A stretch of DNA of 35,802 bases. It comes from a virus. The DNA lies in the IMG/VR virus record IMGVR_UViG_3300008113_000163, positions 1 through 35,802 of that record; one strand, 5' to 3'. Below are positions 8,997 to 15,455 of the stretch, one piece after another. Both the position numbers and the translations under genes were made by a program. The first letter of the stretch is position 1. Each line of letters opens with the position of its first letter. The notes beneath the pieces were generated by a model that saw only the letters and a list, made by a program, of their open reading frames with translations, did not search any database and had not been told where the DNA came from.

Positions 8997-9181
8997 TTAT
9001 GCCTCGCTCTGAAAGATTTCTTCGCTTCTTTTGAATAATTATGCTTGTATCCGTCAGCTCCATAATGAACAATTTTTTCCTGTCCATTCTCACAAGCTTT
9101 TACCATCTTTTTTTTACCCGGTCTTGTCGAAGATCGAGGAGTATTACAAGCCAGTGCATCTCTTAATTTTTTAAATTTCAT
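8909..9181 (-). CDS. Small basic Cys-containing phage protein, 90 aa
   Basis: A strongly basic protein with a recognisable phage pattern: a GKKKMVKACENGQEKIVHYG segment, HNYSKEAKKSFRARHKCD, and AKSKLSAQYWACRDLW. Small proteins with FRARH-x-C-x-x-A-x-x-K-x-(S/T)A-x-YW-x-C are, from memory, widespread in phage and virus-like genomes but have no known function. The N-terminus MKFKKLRDAL repeats a short motif found in two neighbouring genes. It starts 3 bases after the stop of the 59-aa gene and its 3' end overlaps the membrane-protein gene by 88 bases. It might bind nucleic acid or pack with DNA, but that is a guess from charge alone. Confidence 0.7.
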   Translation of the reverse strand: MKFKKLRDALACNTPRSSTRPGKKKMVKACENGQEKIVHYGADGYKHNYSKEAKKSFRARHKCDQAKSKLSAQYWACRDLWGKSKKIGEK

Positions 9182-9184
9182 AAT

Positions 9185-9364
9185 TTACCAAAGACTTCTT
9201 TTTTTTCTAAATTCTTCTTGTTGTTTTTTCTTCTTTTCCAAGTCCTCTAAAGTAGTATCTTTTGTTAATCCTTTAGTATAATCTTCAAAGTGCTCCTCTT
9301 TTTCATTAAGAGTTTTATCATCTTTTTTTTCTTTTAAATATTTTTTCCTTAAAGTCTCAAACAT
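9185..9364 (-). CDS. Charged coiled-coil-like protein, 59 aa
   Basis: This short frame runs from an ATG at 9364 to TAA at 9185-9187, giving a protein starting MFETLRKKYLKEKKDDKT and ending EEFRKKRSLW. It is almost wholly Lys/Glu/Asp-rich and predicted helical. The AAAGGAGAAGGG stretch just upstream, which also encodes the end of the preceding gene (KGEG), serves as the ribosome binding site. It fills an otherwise empty gap between two small genes and keeps the tight operon spacing (2 bases before, 3 bases after), which supports it being real. Function unknown. Confidence 0.65.
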   Translation of the reverse strand: MFETLRKKYLKEKKDDKTLNEKEEHFEDYTKGLTKDTTLEDLEKKKKQQEEFRKKRSLW

Positions 9365-9366
9365 AA

Positions 9367-9627
9367 TTACCCTTCTCCTTTAATTTTATCTCTTAATTTT
9401 TTAAATCTAACTTTGCCATATTGCCTTCCCTCTTTTGTGGCTTTGTTTTTATCATATATAGCAAGTTTTTTTTGAGAAGGGGTTAGCTCTTTCCAAGTTT
9501 TAGGTGTTTCGGATGATATTTTTTTTGAAGGACGACACTTTGGAACTGTTTTTAATTTGCCAGATCCGCACTCGTTTCCTTTTTGATCAGTCCATTTTTC
9601 AGCAAACCACCTTTTTAATCCTTTCAT
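9367..9627 (-). CDS. Small basic phage protein with CG / CRPS motif, 86 aa
   Basis: The pattern is WFAEKWTDQKGNECGSGK, then PKCRPSKKISSETPKTWKEL and a Lys-rich end with VRFKKLRDKIKGEG. The EKW-x-D-x-x-G-x-x-CG...CRPS...TP-x-TW order is a small conserved family I recognise from many phage genomes, of unknown function. The two Cys could bind a metal. The start overlaps the stop of the upstream 45-aa gene (ATGA at 9624-9627). The C-terminal FKKLRDK motif is shared with flanking genes. It is likely a virion- or DNA-associated basic protein, but this is inference. Confidence 0.7.
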   Translation of the reverse strand: MKGLKRWFAEKWTDQKGNECGSGKLKTVPKCRPSKKISSETPKTWKELTPSQKKLAIYDKNKATKEGRQYGKVRFKKLRDKIKGEG

Positions 9628-9761
9628 TTGTATGTTCCGCCACGTTTCTTATATTCTTTTACAATCCAAGCAGAAGCATATGCAGAAGGAAATACTCTAA
9701 ATTTTTTTTTAGCTTCCATTTTTACTCTCGCATATAACTTTGGATCTGATGGCTTATTCAT
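9624..9761 (-). CDS. Small conserved phage protein (PSAYASAWIVKEYKKRGG type), 45 aa
   Basis: A short frame from an ATG at 9761 to TGA at 9624-9626. The protein contains DPKLYARVKMEAKKKF, then PSAYASAWIVKEYKKRGG near the end. The order LYARVK-x-EAKxKF...PSAYAxAWxVxxYKxRGG is a well-preserved short family common in phage and virus genomes, whose function I do not know. GAGGAA four bases upstream is a good ribosome binding site and coincides with the last codons of the upstream gene. The stop overlaps the next start by ATGA. Conservation of the motif makes this a confident gene despite its size. Confidence 0.8.
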   Translation of the reverse strand: MNKPSDPKLYARVKMEAKKKFRVFPSAYASAWIVKEYKKRGGTYK

Positions 9762-9962
9762 CTATTCCTCAGAACAGTGTTTACAGGATTTTTCGGAGCA
9801 TCCTTTGCATCCAATTTTTCCTCTTAGTTTTTTAAAGCTTTTCTTGCCAACATTTCCTTTGGTATAGTCTGCAGCCTCTTCTTTAGATAGACCCGGAGCC
9901 TTTACAGATCCTGATTCTACGGCTTTCATAAATTTAAACTGCTGCTTTGACTTTGCTGGCAT
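9762..9962 (-). CDS. MPAKSK-type small phage protein with Cys-rich tail, 66 aa
   Basis: It begins MPAKSKQQFKFMKAVESG, the hallmark of a short phage family (MPAKSK-x-Q-x-x-FM), followed by PGLSKEEAADYTKGN and KKSFKKLRGKIG. Then comes a Cys-rich end, CKGC...CKHCSEE, with five Cys in 14 residues that could bind zinc. Family members I recall usually end soon after the equivalent of KKSFKKL, so the Cys tail may be an addition. It lies directly downstream of the methyltransferase-like gene and directly upstream of the 45-aa gene. The function is unknown. Confidence 0.75.
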   Translation of the reverse strand: MPAKSKQQFKFMKAVESGSVKAPGLSKEEAADYTKGNVGKKSFKKLRGKIGCKGCSEKSCKHCSEE

Positions 9963-9969
9963 AAAACTC

Positions 9970-10545
9970 CTATGGTTTGATCCATCCTATTTGATAAGAT
10001 TTAAAAACAGGTTCTAATTTTAATCTTTGGAAGAATTGGTCAACTAAAAAATGTTTACCTAATTCTTCTGTATGTCTATCATCAACTACTACCATGCACC
10101 CAGAAGGAAGTATTCTCCATAATACAGCTAGTTCGCACATATGATGAAAAGCAGATTGCATGTGGATATCTTGTGACCAGTCGAAGCTATCTAAATATAA
10201 TAGTCGAATGTCTTTAACGTCTTCTTCGGTAAGATTGTTTAAGTATGTAATAGAGTCTGAGCATACTGGAATTACATGTTTACAGTTTTTTTTAACATGA
10301 TCTCCCGGTTCTGGTCTAATGTCAATACTAAAAGCTTTATACTTTGGTTTTTGATCAATGACCCAATCCCAAACAAGGGTAGATCCTCCGTCAGTATCAA
10401 TCTGACACTCTGGACGAAGAGATCCTGTTTCGATAATTTTTCCATCTTCAAATTTATCTAAATGTTCTAGCATTATAAGATTAGTAAGTTGTCTTACATT
10501 TATTCTAGAATAATGTTCTGTTTCCATAAATTTAGATGCTAGCAT
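9970..10545 (-). CDS. Putative SAM-dependent methyltransferase, 191 aa
   Basis: The fold pattern is that of a class I methyltransferase. An IIETGSLR strand-loop (about 37-44, standing for motif I) is followed by GGSTLVWDW, FSIDIRPEP (acidic residue at the end of strand 2), CSDSITYLNNL, LLYLDSFDW (about 115-123, strand 4) and MVVVDDRH (strand 5). It is closest to the small methyltransferases that accompany glycan-modifying enzymes. The start at 10545 has AAGGAG seven bases upstream and overlaps the glycosyltransferase gene by 14 bases, so the two are probably made together. It probably methylates a sugar or another small target. The substrate is unknown and the motif I glycines are atypical, so inactivity is possible. 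Confidence 0.6.
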   Translation of the reverse strand: MLASKFMETEHYSRINVRQLTNLIMLEHLDKFEDGKIIETGSLRPECQIDTDGGSTLVWDWVIDQKPKYKAFSIDIRPEPGDHVKKNCKHVIPVCSDSITYLNNLTEEDVKDIRLLYLDSFDWSQDIHMQSAFHHMCELAVLWRILPSGCMVVVDDRHTEELGKHFLVDQFFQRLKLEPVFKSYQIGWIKP

Positions 10546-11509
10546 TTTTCAACTCCTTGTAAAAATTTGCTACTTCTAACGGATTCGGTAATAACTTTTG
10601 TACAATAACAGAAGGAAGTGAGTTTAGCTCAATTAACTTACAGTTATTAAAATTTATATTAGTATAGTCTCCTAGATATCCTTTTGCAAAATTTTTGCTT
10701 TTATATCCAAATTGCTTATTTCTGTAATGGGTGATATATGCTTCGTGTTTAATTGAAGCTATGAATCCTATGAAAGCATCACCTGCTGCGGCAATATGAA
10801 TAGCTGCAGAGTCGTTTGAGTATAAGTATTTACAATCAACTAGTAATTGAGAAAAATCTGTAAGAGACAACTTATCTCTCAAATCAACATCAGGAACTTC
10901 TGTAGTTTTTACATATCCACAATGCTCGTCTACCGTTTTACCTACTAAACAAATTTTAAATCCTTGATCTTTAAAAGCTTTTATAGTAGTATCCCAGTAT
11001 TCTGGGGAAAATGTTTTACTTGGAAAATGTTTCCCTGCATGGATCACTATAAAGTCTTCTGCATTTTTAGAAACATGTAGAGCATCCTTATTCTTAATTG
11101 AATAAGGAGGTAAGTTTATAGTTTTATAGTTATCCGGTAATTGCCATCCAAATAGCCCCATTCCCCAATAGTCAACGCAATGGGTAGTCATATGTGATAA
11201 AAATTGCCAAATAAGATTCTCAGGTCTTTGAACACCTTCTAATACTAAGTATTCTTGTTCGTTGATCTTTTCTTTTAAGGGAATAATTTTAAGATTTAAA
11301 TGAGTAAAAAATTCAGGATTTGCTGTCTGTATAGACCAGTTAATTCCTTTAAACTGATCAATAGCAAATCTTATAGCTGGCTCAGCACAAACAATATCCC
11401 CAAGTCCACCATTTATCTTAAGCAATACATTATTGTGAACGCCTCTATTCTGAGCTTCCATTTTATTTTGAAGAGGAAAATTTTTAGACATCATGTCTTG
11501 ATTATACAT
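10532..11509 (-). CDS. Glycosyltransferase family 9 (heptosyltransferase-like), 325 aa
   Basis: The protein shows the GT-B layout of GT9. The N-terminal LLKINGGLGDIVCAEPAI (about 29-46) has the conserved GxGD loop. The C-terminal domain opens with FIVIHAGKHFPSKTFSPEYW (about 153-172), has FKICLVGKTVDEH, and the nucleotide-sugar segment YLYSNDSAAIHIAAAGD (about 229-244). GT9 enzymes transfer heptose or other sugars to lipopolysaccharide. In a phage tail-gene cluster the likely uses are altering host surface glycan or decorating virion proteins. The start has GGAG seven bases upstream, formed by the last codons of the RCC1 gene, which it overlaps by 8 bases. The family call is fairly sure. The acceptor is unknown. 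Confidence 0.75.
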   Translation of the reverse strand: MYNQDMMSKNFPLQNKMEAQNRGVHNNVLLKINGGLGDIVCAEPAIRFAIDQFKGINWSIQTANPEFFTHLNLKIIPLKEKINEQEYLVLEGVQRPENLIWQFLSHMTTHCVDYWGMGLFGWQLPDNYKTINLPPYSIKNKDALHVSKNAEDFIVIHAGKHFPSKTFSPEYWDTTIKAFKDQGFKICLVGKTVDEHCGYVKTTEVPDVDLRDKLSLTDFSQLLVDCKYLYSNDSAAIHIAAAGDAFIGFIASIKHEAYITHYRNKQFGYKSKNFAKGYLGDYTNINFNNCKLIELNSLPSVIVQKLLPNPLEVANFYKELKNASI

Positions 11510-12836
11510 AATACTCCAGCGTTATGTTATAATTATTACGAGCATTTAAATTACGAAATAATTGAATTCCTATTTTAGTTAAAAAATAATTAAAAGTATA
11601 TGTTGTTCCGGGAATAACTTGAAAAATTGCTTTGTTTATAAATATAGAACCGGGTTGAAATATTTGACCTCCAATCATAGCAACTGGAGAAGACTTATTC
11701 TGTAATCCTGCTAAAGTACCGTCAGATAATCCATTTCCTAATTGACCTCCATTATTATCTCCCCAAGTCCAAGTGGAGCCATCTGCTTTAAGTGCGATAG
11801 ATGATATGTCTGTTGAAAAATTCACAAAACTATGACCGCCAACTACAGCTACAGGTGAAGATTTATTTACTATAGTGTCATCTCCTAGTTGACCTGCACT
11901 ATTATTTCCCCATGTCCAAGCGGAACCATCAGATTTAAGACCTCCTGAAGATGAATTAGAATTTCCAGATGTTAGCTGTATGAAACTATGCCCGCCAACT
12001 ACTGGCACCGGAGAAGATCTAACTGAGGTTGTACCATCTCCTAATTGCCCAAATGCGTTAGCTCCCCATGCCCAAGCCGAACCATCAGATTTTAATGCTA
12101 ATACAGAAGTACCAGAGGCTACTATACTTATAAAACTATGTCCGCCTATTACTTGTACAGGTGATGATTTACTTATTGCTGTACCATCTCCTAATTGCCC
12201 ACTGGTATTAATTCCCCATGTCCATACTGAACCGTCTGATTTTAATGCTGCAGATATAAGTCCAGAACTTGCTATGTTGATAAAACTGTGTCCTCCAGTA
12301 ACTAATACTGGAGAGGATTTGTTTACTACAGTATTATCTCCAAGTTGACCTGATGCGTTGGCTCCCCATGCCCATGCCGAACCGTCTGACTTTAATGCTA
12401 AAGTATTTGCGTTTTTGGAACTTATATTTATAAAACTGTGACCCCCAACTGCAGCCACTGGAGAAGACTTATTTACCACTGTGTTATCACCTAATTGACC
12501 ACTTGTATTTTGCCCCCATCCCCATACTGATCCATCAGTTTTTAAAGCTGTAGCAAAGGTAGAACCTGCTGTCATTTTTATAAAACTATGACCTCCGATT
12601 ACTGCTACTAATGAAGATTTACTTACTATCGTGTTATCTCCTAGTTGACCTTGTAAACTAGGTCCACATGCCCAAACTTGTCCGTTTGCTTTTAGAGCAT
12701 ATGTATTAAATCCAGAGCTTGCCGTTAATAATTTGAAATTATCATAAACTGAAACTGAAATATTGGTTACATTAGCTGGAGCTGTCCAGTTTAAAAATAT
12801 TGAGTCTAATGTTTTTTTGACTAATCGCTTTGTCAT
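11502..12836 (-). CDS. RCC1-repeat (beta-propeller) tail protein, copy 3, 444 aa
   Basis: Seven RCC1 repeats of about 50 aa each, with the signature ALK-x-DGS-x-W-x-WG-x-N...GQLGD-x-T, then KSSPV and GGHSFI. Seven repeats fit a closed seven-bladed propeller. The propeller is flanked by WTAPANVTNISVSVYD at the N-terminus (about 17-32) and by VIPGTTYTFNYFL and a final ITLEYYV at the C-terminus. It is the last of three tandem paralogues and overlaps the previous one by 4 bases (ATGA) and the glycosyltransferase by 8. RCC1 propellers in eukaryotes bind proteins or chromatin. Here, next to fibre genes, host binding or fibre assembly is the likely role. The exact function is unknown. Confidence 0.85.
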   Translation of the reverse strand: MTKRLVKKTLDSIFLNWTAPANVTNISVSVYDNFKLLTASSGFNTYALKANGQVWACGPSLQGQLGDNTIVSKSSLVAVIGGHSFIKMTAGSTFATALKTDGSVWGWGQNTSGQLGDNTVVNKSSPVAAVGGHSFINISSKNANTLALKSDGSAWAWGANASGQLGDNTVVNKSSPVLVTGGHSFINIASSGLISAALKSDGSVWTWGINTSGQLGDGTAISKSSPVQVIGGHSFISIVASGTSVLALKSDGSAWAWGANAFGQLGDGTTSVRSSPVPVVGGHSFIQLTSGNSNSSSGGLKSDGSAWTWGNNSAGQLGDDTIVNKSSPVAVVGGHSFVNFSTDISSIALKADGSTWTWGDNNGGQLGNGLSDGTLAGLQNKSSPVAMIGGQIFQPGSIFINKAIFQVIPGTTYTFNYFLTKIGIQLFRNLNARNNYNITLEYYV

Positions 12837-15320
12837 ACAATATATTCTATCACAATTGTTAAATTATTACCAAAAGTACTATTTGCTAAAATATCCATTC
12901 CTATTTGATTAAAAAATGTATTAAAACTGTAAGTAGTTCCGGGAGTTACGTCTATATTTTTTTGAAGTAAAGTATATGGTTTGGATTCAAATAAATGCCC
13001 GCCGATTACTTGTACTGGAGAGGATTTACTTACTACTGTATTATCTCCTAATTGACCACTTGTGTTTAATCCCCAAGCCCATACTGATCCATCAGCTTTT
13101 AAAGCCATTGAATGAAGTTGTCCTGCACTAATTTGAATAAACTTATGTCCTCCAACTATAGGAACTGGAGAAGATTTGTTTCCAATTGTTTCATCTGCTA
13201 ATTGACCATTAGAGTTAGATCCCCATGCCCATACGGAGCCGTCTATTTTTAATCCTAGACAGTGAACATCTGAAGCTTCTATTTGTACAAAGCTGTGCGA
13301 TCCTGTTACTGCAACTGGAACACTTGTAGAGCCTGTGCTAAGATTATCTCCTAATCTTCCACTGCCACGACTTCCCCATGCCCATGCTGAACCGTCTGAT
13401 TTTAAAGCATAAGAGGCATTTCCTCCTCCTCTAATTGCTATAAAACTGTGTCCTCCAGCCACAGGAACTGGAGATGATTTGCTTAGTGAAGTATTATCTC
13501 CTAGTTGACCTCCAGTATTTATTCCCCATGCCCATGCTGAACCGTCTGATTTTAAAGCTATTGAGTGAGCAGATCCTGCGTAAATAGCAATAAAACTATG
13601 TCCACCAACAACTGGTACTGGAGATGATTTGTTTACTATAGTGTTATCTCCTAACTGACCTTGAGGATTATTCCCCCATGTCCACGCAGATCCATCTGAT
13701 TTTAAGGCTACGTAGTGAGATGATCCGGCTCCTCCACTAAGGTATATGAAACTATGTCCTCCAACTACTGGCACTGGAGAAGATTTATTTACTACTGTGT
13801 TATCTCCAAGTTGACCATTAGTCGAAGATCCCCAAATCCATGCTGTTCTATCTGATTTTATTGCAGAAGGAGTTGATCCCATTTGTTCAGATAATTGTGT
13901 AAAACTGTGTCCTCCGATAACTGCAACCGGAGATGATTTGTTTACTATAGTGTTATCTCCTAATTGACCTACAGTATTAGAACCCCACGACCAAATAGAT
14001 CCATTTGTTTTTAATGCTACGTTAGCATTTATTGAAGCGGATATTAATCTATCTGATTTATCATAAATTGACAAAAATATTTGTGTTACTCCTGCTGGAG
14101 CTATCCAGTCTACACTATTCATGCTAAATTCTTTTTTTACATATCTAGCCATAATACTCCAAAACTATAAATGAGTCATTTTGAGCATTAGGTACTATTA
14201 CTTGAGATCCTATAGTCGTAAAAAAACTCGATATATTATATGTTTGTCCGGGAGTAACGTCCATTACTCTAGAAACATTATGCCTAATTCCAGATAAAAA
14301 TAAATTAGATCCTGCTACTTGAATTGGAGATGACTTGCTAATAAGTGTATTATCTCCAAGTTGACCTTGAGAATTAGATCCCCACATCCATAAAGTGCCA
14401 TTTTCTTTTAGAGCGCAAGAATGAGAACCTCCGGCACTTATATGTATGAAACTATGTCCTCCAACAACTGCTACTGGAGATGATCTTCTAGTAACAGTGC
14501 CATCTCCTAACTGACCCGATGTATTTAAACCCCAAGCCCATACTGATCCATCAGCCTTTAGAGCTAAAGTATGACTTCCTCCGGGATTAGCACTTATATC
14601 TATAAATGAATGAGCTCCCGAAGTTATAAATGGAGAAGTACTTATTGTGGTAGTACCATCTCCAAGTTCTCCATTAGTATTAGTTCCCCATGAATATGTA
14701 CTATTGTTTGTACTAATTGCTATAGAAAAATTTAATCCAGCAGTAATTTTTCGATACGTACGAGTTCCACTAACTACAACTGGAGATGATTTTGCTACTG
14801 ATGTGCCATCCCCCACCGAACCGCTGACATTATCTCCCCATGCCCACACAAAACCATCAGCTTTTAAAGCTAAAGTATGAACGCTTCCTGCTGCTAAAGA
14901 TACAAAACTGTGACCTCCTACTACGGGAACAGGAGAACTTTGAGTTGTTATAACATTAGTTCCCTTTCCTGCTCCAGCTCCCCAAGCCCAAGCCTGATTA
15001 TCACTCTTTAACGCTACACAAAAAATACTTCCGGCTGTAACTGAAACAAAGCTGTGACCTCCAGCTACTGCAACAGGAGAGGATTTACTTACTACTGAAC
15101 TATCCCCAAGTTGACCCGAAGAATTTAGACCCCATGTCCATATAGATCCGTTAGATTTAAGAGCCGCTACGTTTGTAGTTCCTGCACTTATAGAAACAAA
15201 ACTATGACCCCCCACTACAGGAACTAAAGAAGATTTATTAACAATTGTAGCATCTCCTAATTCTCCAGAGAAATTTCCTCCAGAAGATAATACAGCTCCA
15301 TCTGATCTTAAAGTGTAAGT
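11680..15320 (-). repeat. Twenty-one RCC1 coding repeats in three adjacent genes (about 150 bp each)
   Basis: Each of the three genes encodes seven W-x-WG modules of about 50 aa. Several modules are nearly identical in protein: GGHSFI and KSSPV occur in most, and ALKSDGSAWAWG occurs in several. At DNA level many copies share stretches but differ at silent positions. This is a dense target for recombination between copies. Boundaries are approximate. Confidence 0.85.
12833..14152 (-). CDS. RCC1-repeat (beta-propeller) tail protein, copy 2, 439 aa
   Basis: Same plan as its neighbours. The N-terminal frame has APAGVTQIFLSIYD (about 18-31). Then come seven RCC1 modules (ALKSDGSAWAWG, GQLGDNT, NKSSPVPVVGGHSFI and variants), and a C-terminal frame with DVTPGTTYSFNTFF (about 401-414) ending in IVIEYIV. 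The fifth and sixth modules are the most divergent (SRGSGRLGDNLSTGSTSVPV and NGQLADETIGN). The start has GGAG seven bases upstream, formed by the last codons of copy 1, with an 8-base overlap. The tandem, same-frame design shows origin by gene duplication. It is presumed to be a tail-tip or fibre protein, and no enzymatic motif is visible. Confidence 0.85.
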   Translation of the reverse strand: MARYVKKEFSMNSVDWIAPAGVTQIFLSIYDKSDRLISASINANVALKTNGSIWSWGSNTVGQLGDNTIVNKSSPVAVIGGHSFTQLSEQMGSTPSAIKSDRTAWIWGSSTNGQLGDNTVVNKSSPVPVVGGHSFIYLSGGAGSSHYVALKSDGSAWTWGNNPQGQLGDNTIVNKSSPVPVVGGHSFIAIYAGSAHSIALKSDGSAWAWGINTGGQLGDNTSLSKSSPVPVAGGHSFIAIRGGGNASYALKSDGSAWAWGSRGSGRLGDNLSTGSTSVPVAVTGSHSFVQIEASDVHCLGLKIDGSVWAWGSNSNGQLADETIGNKSSPVPIVGGHKFIQISAGQLHSMALKADGSVWAWGLNTSGQLGDNTVVSKSSPVQVIGGHLFESKPYTLLQKNIDVTPGTTYSFNTFFNQIGMDILANSTFGNNLTIVIEYIV

Positions 15321-15452
15321 TCCATTTAATGCTAAGTCTGATAATCTATCAAAACCATCTGCGATAGTTATTTTTACTTTAGTTACCCCAGCTGGAACTG
15401 TCCAACTGGAATAACTTCTAGGGAATATCTTTGTTACTAAATTTTTTGACAT
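14145..15452 (-). CDS. RCC1-repeat (beta-propeller) tail protein, copy 1, 435 aa
   Basis: The N-terminal WTVPAGVTKVKITIADG (about 17-33) is followed by seven RCC1 modules. The C-terminal MDVTPGQTYNISSFF (about 397-411) ends in FIVLEYYG. The first and fifth modules have lost the WG signature (VLSSGGN and TYSWGTN), and the third has a short variant lacking the GQLGD stretch, so this copy is the most degenerate of the three. It lies 3 bases downstream of the 750-aa fibre gene, with a weak ribosome binding site, so it probably depends on that gene's transcript. It is likely a component of the tail fibre complex. Function unknown. Confidence 0.85.
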   Translation of the reverse strand: MSKNLVTKIFPRSYSSWTVPAGVTKVKITIADGFDRLSDLALNGTYTLRSDGAVLSSGGNFSGELGDATIVNKSSLVPVVGGHSFVSISAGTTNVAALKSNGSIWTWGLNSSGQLGDSSVVSKSSPVAVAGGHSFVSVTAGSIFCVALKSDNQAWAWGAGAGKGTNVITTQSSPVPVVGGHSFVSLAAGSVHTLALKADGFVWAWGDNVSGSVGDGTSVAKSSPVVVSGTRTYRKITAGLNFSIAISTNNSTYSWGTNTNGELGDGTTTISTSPFITSGAHSFIDISANPGGSHTLALKADGSVWAWGLNTSGQLGDGTVTRRSSPVAVVGGHSFIHISAGGSHSCALKENGTLWMWGSNSQGQLGDNTLISKSSPIQVAGSNLFLSGIRHNVSRVMDVTPGQTYNISSFFTTIGSQVIVPNAQNDSFIVLEYYG

Positions 15453-15455
15453 ATA

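Noticed and set aside
8584-9012. A 142-codon plus-strand frame opposite the membrane and basic protein genes
   Set aside because: The minus-strand genes here have ribosome sites and conserved motifs. The plus-strand frame has none.
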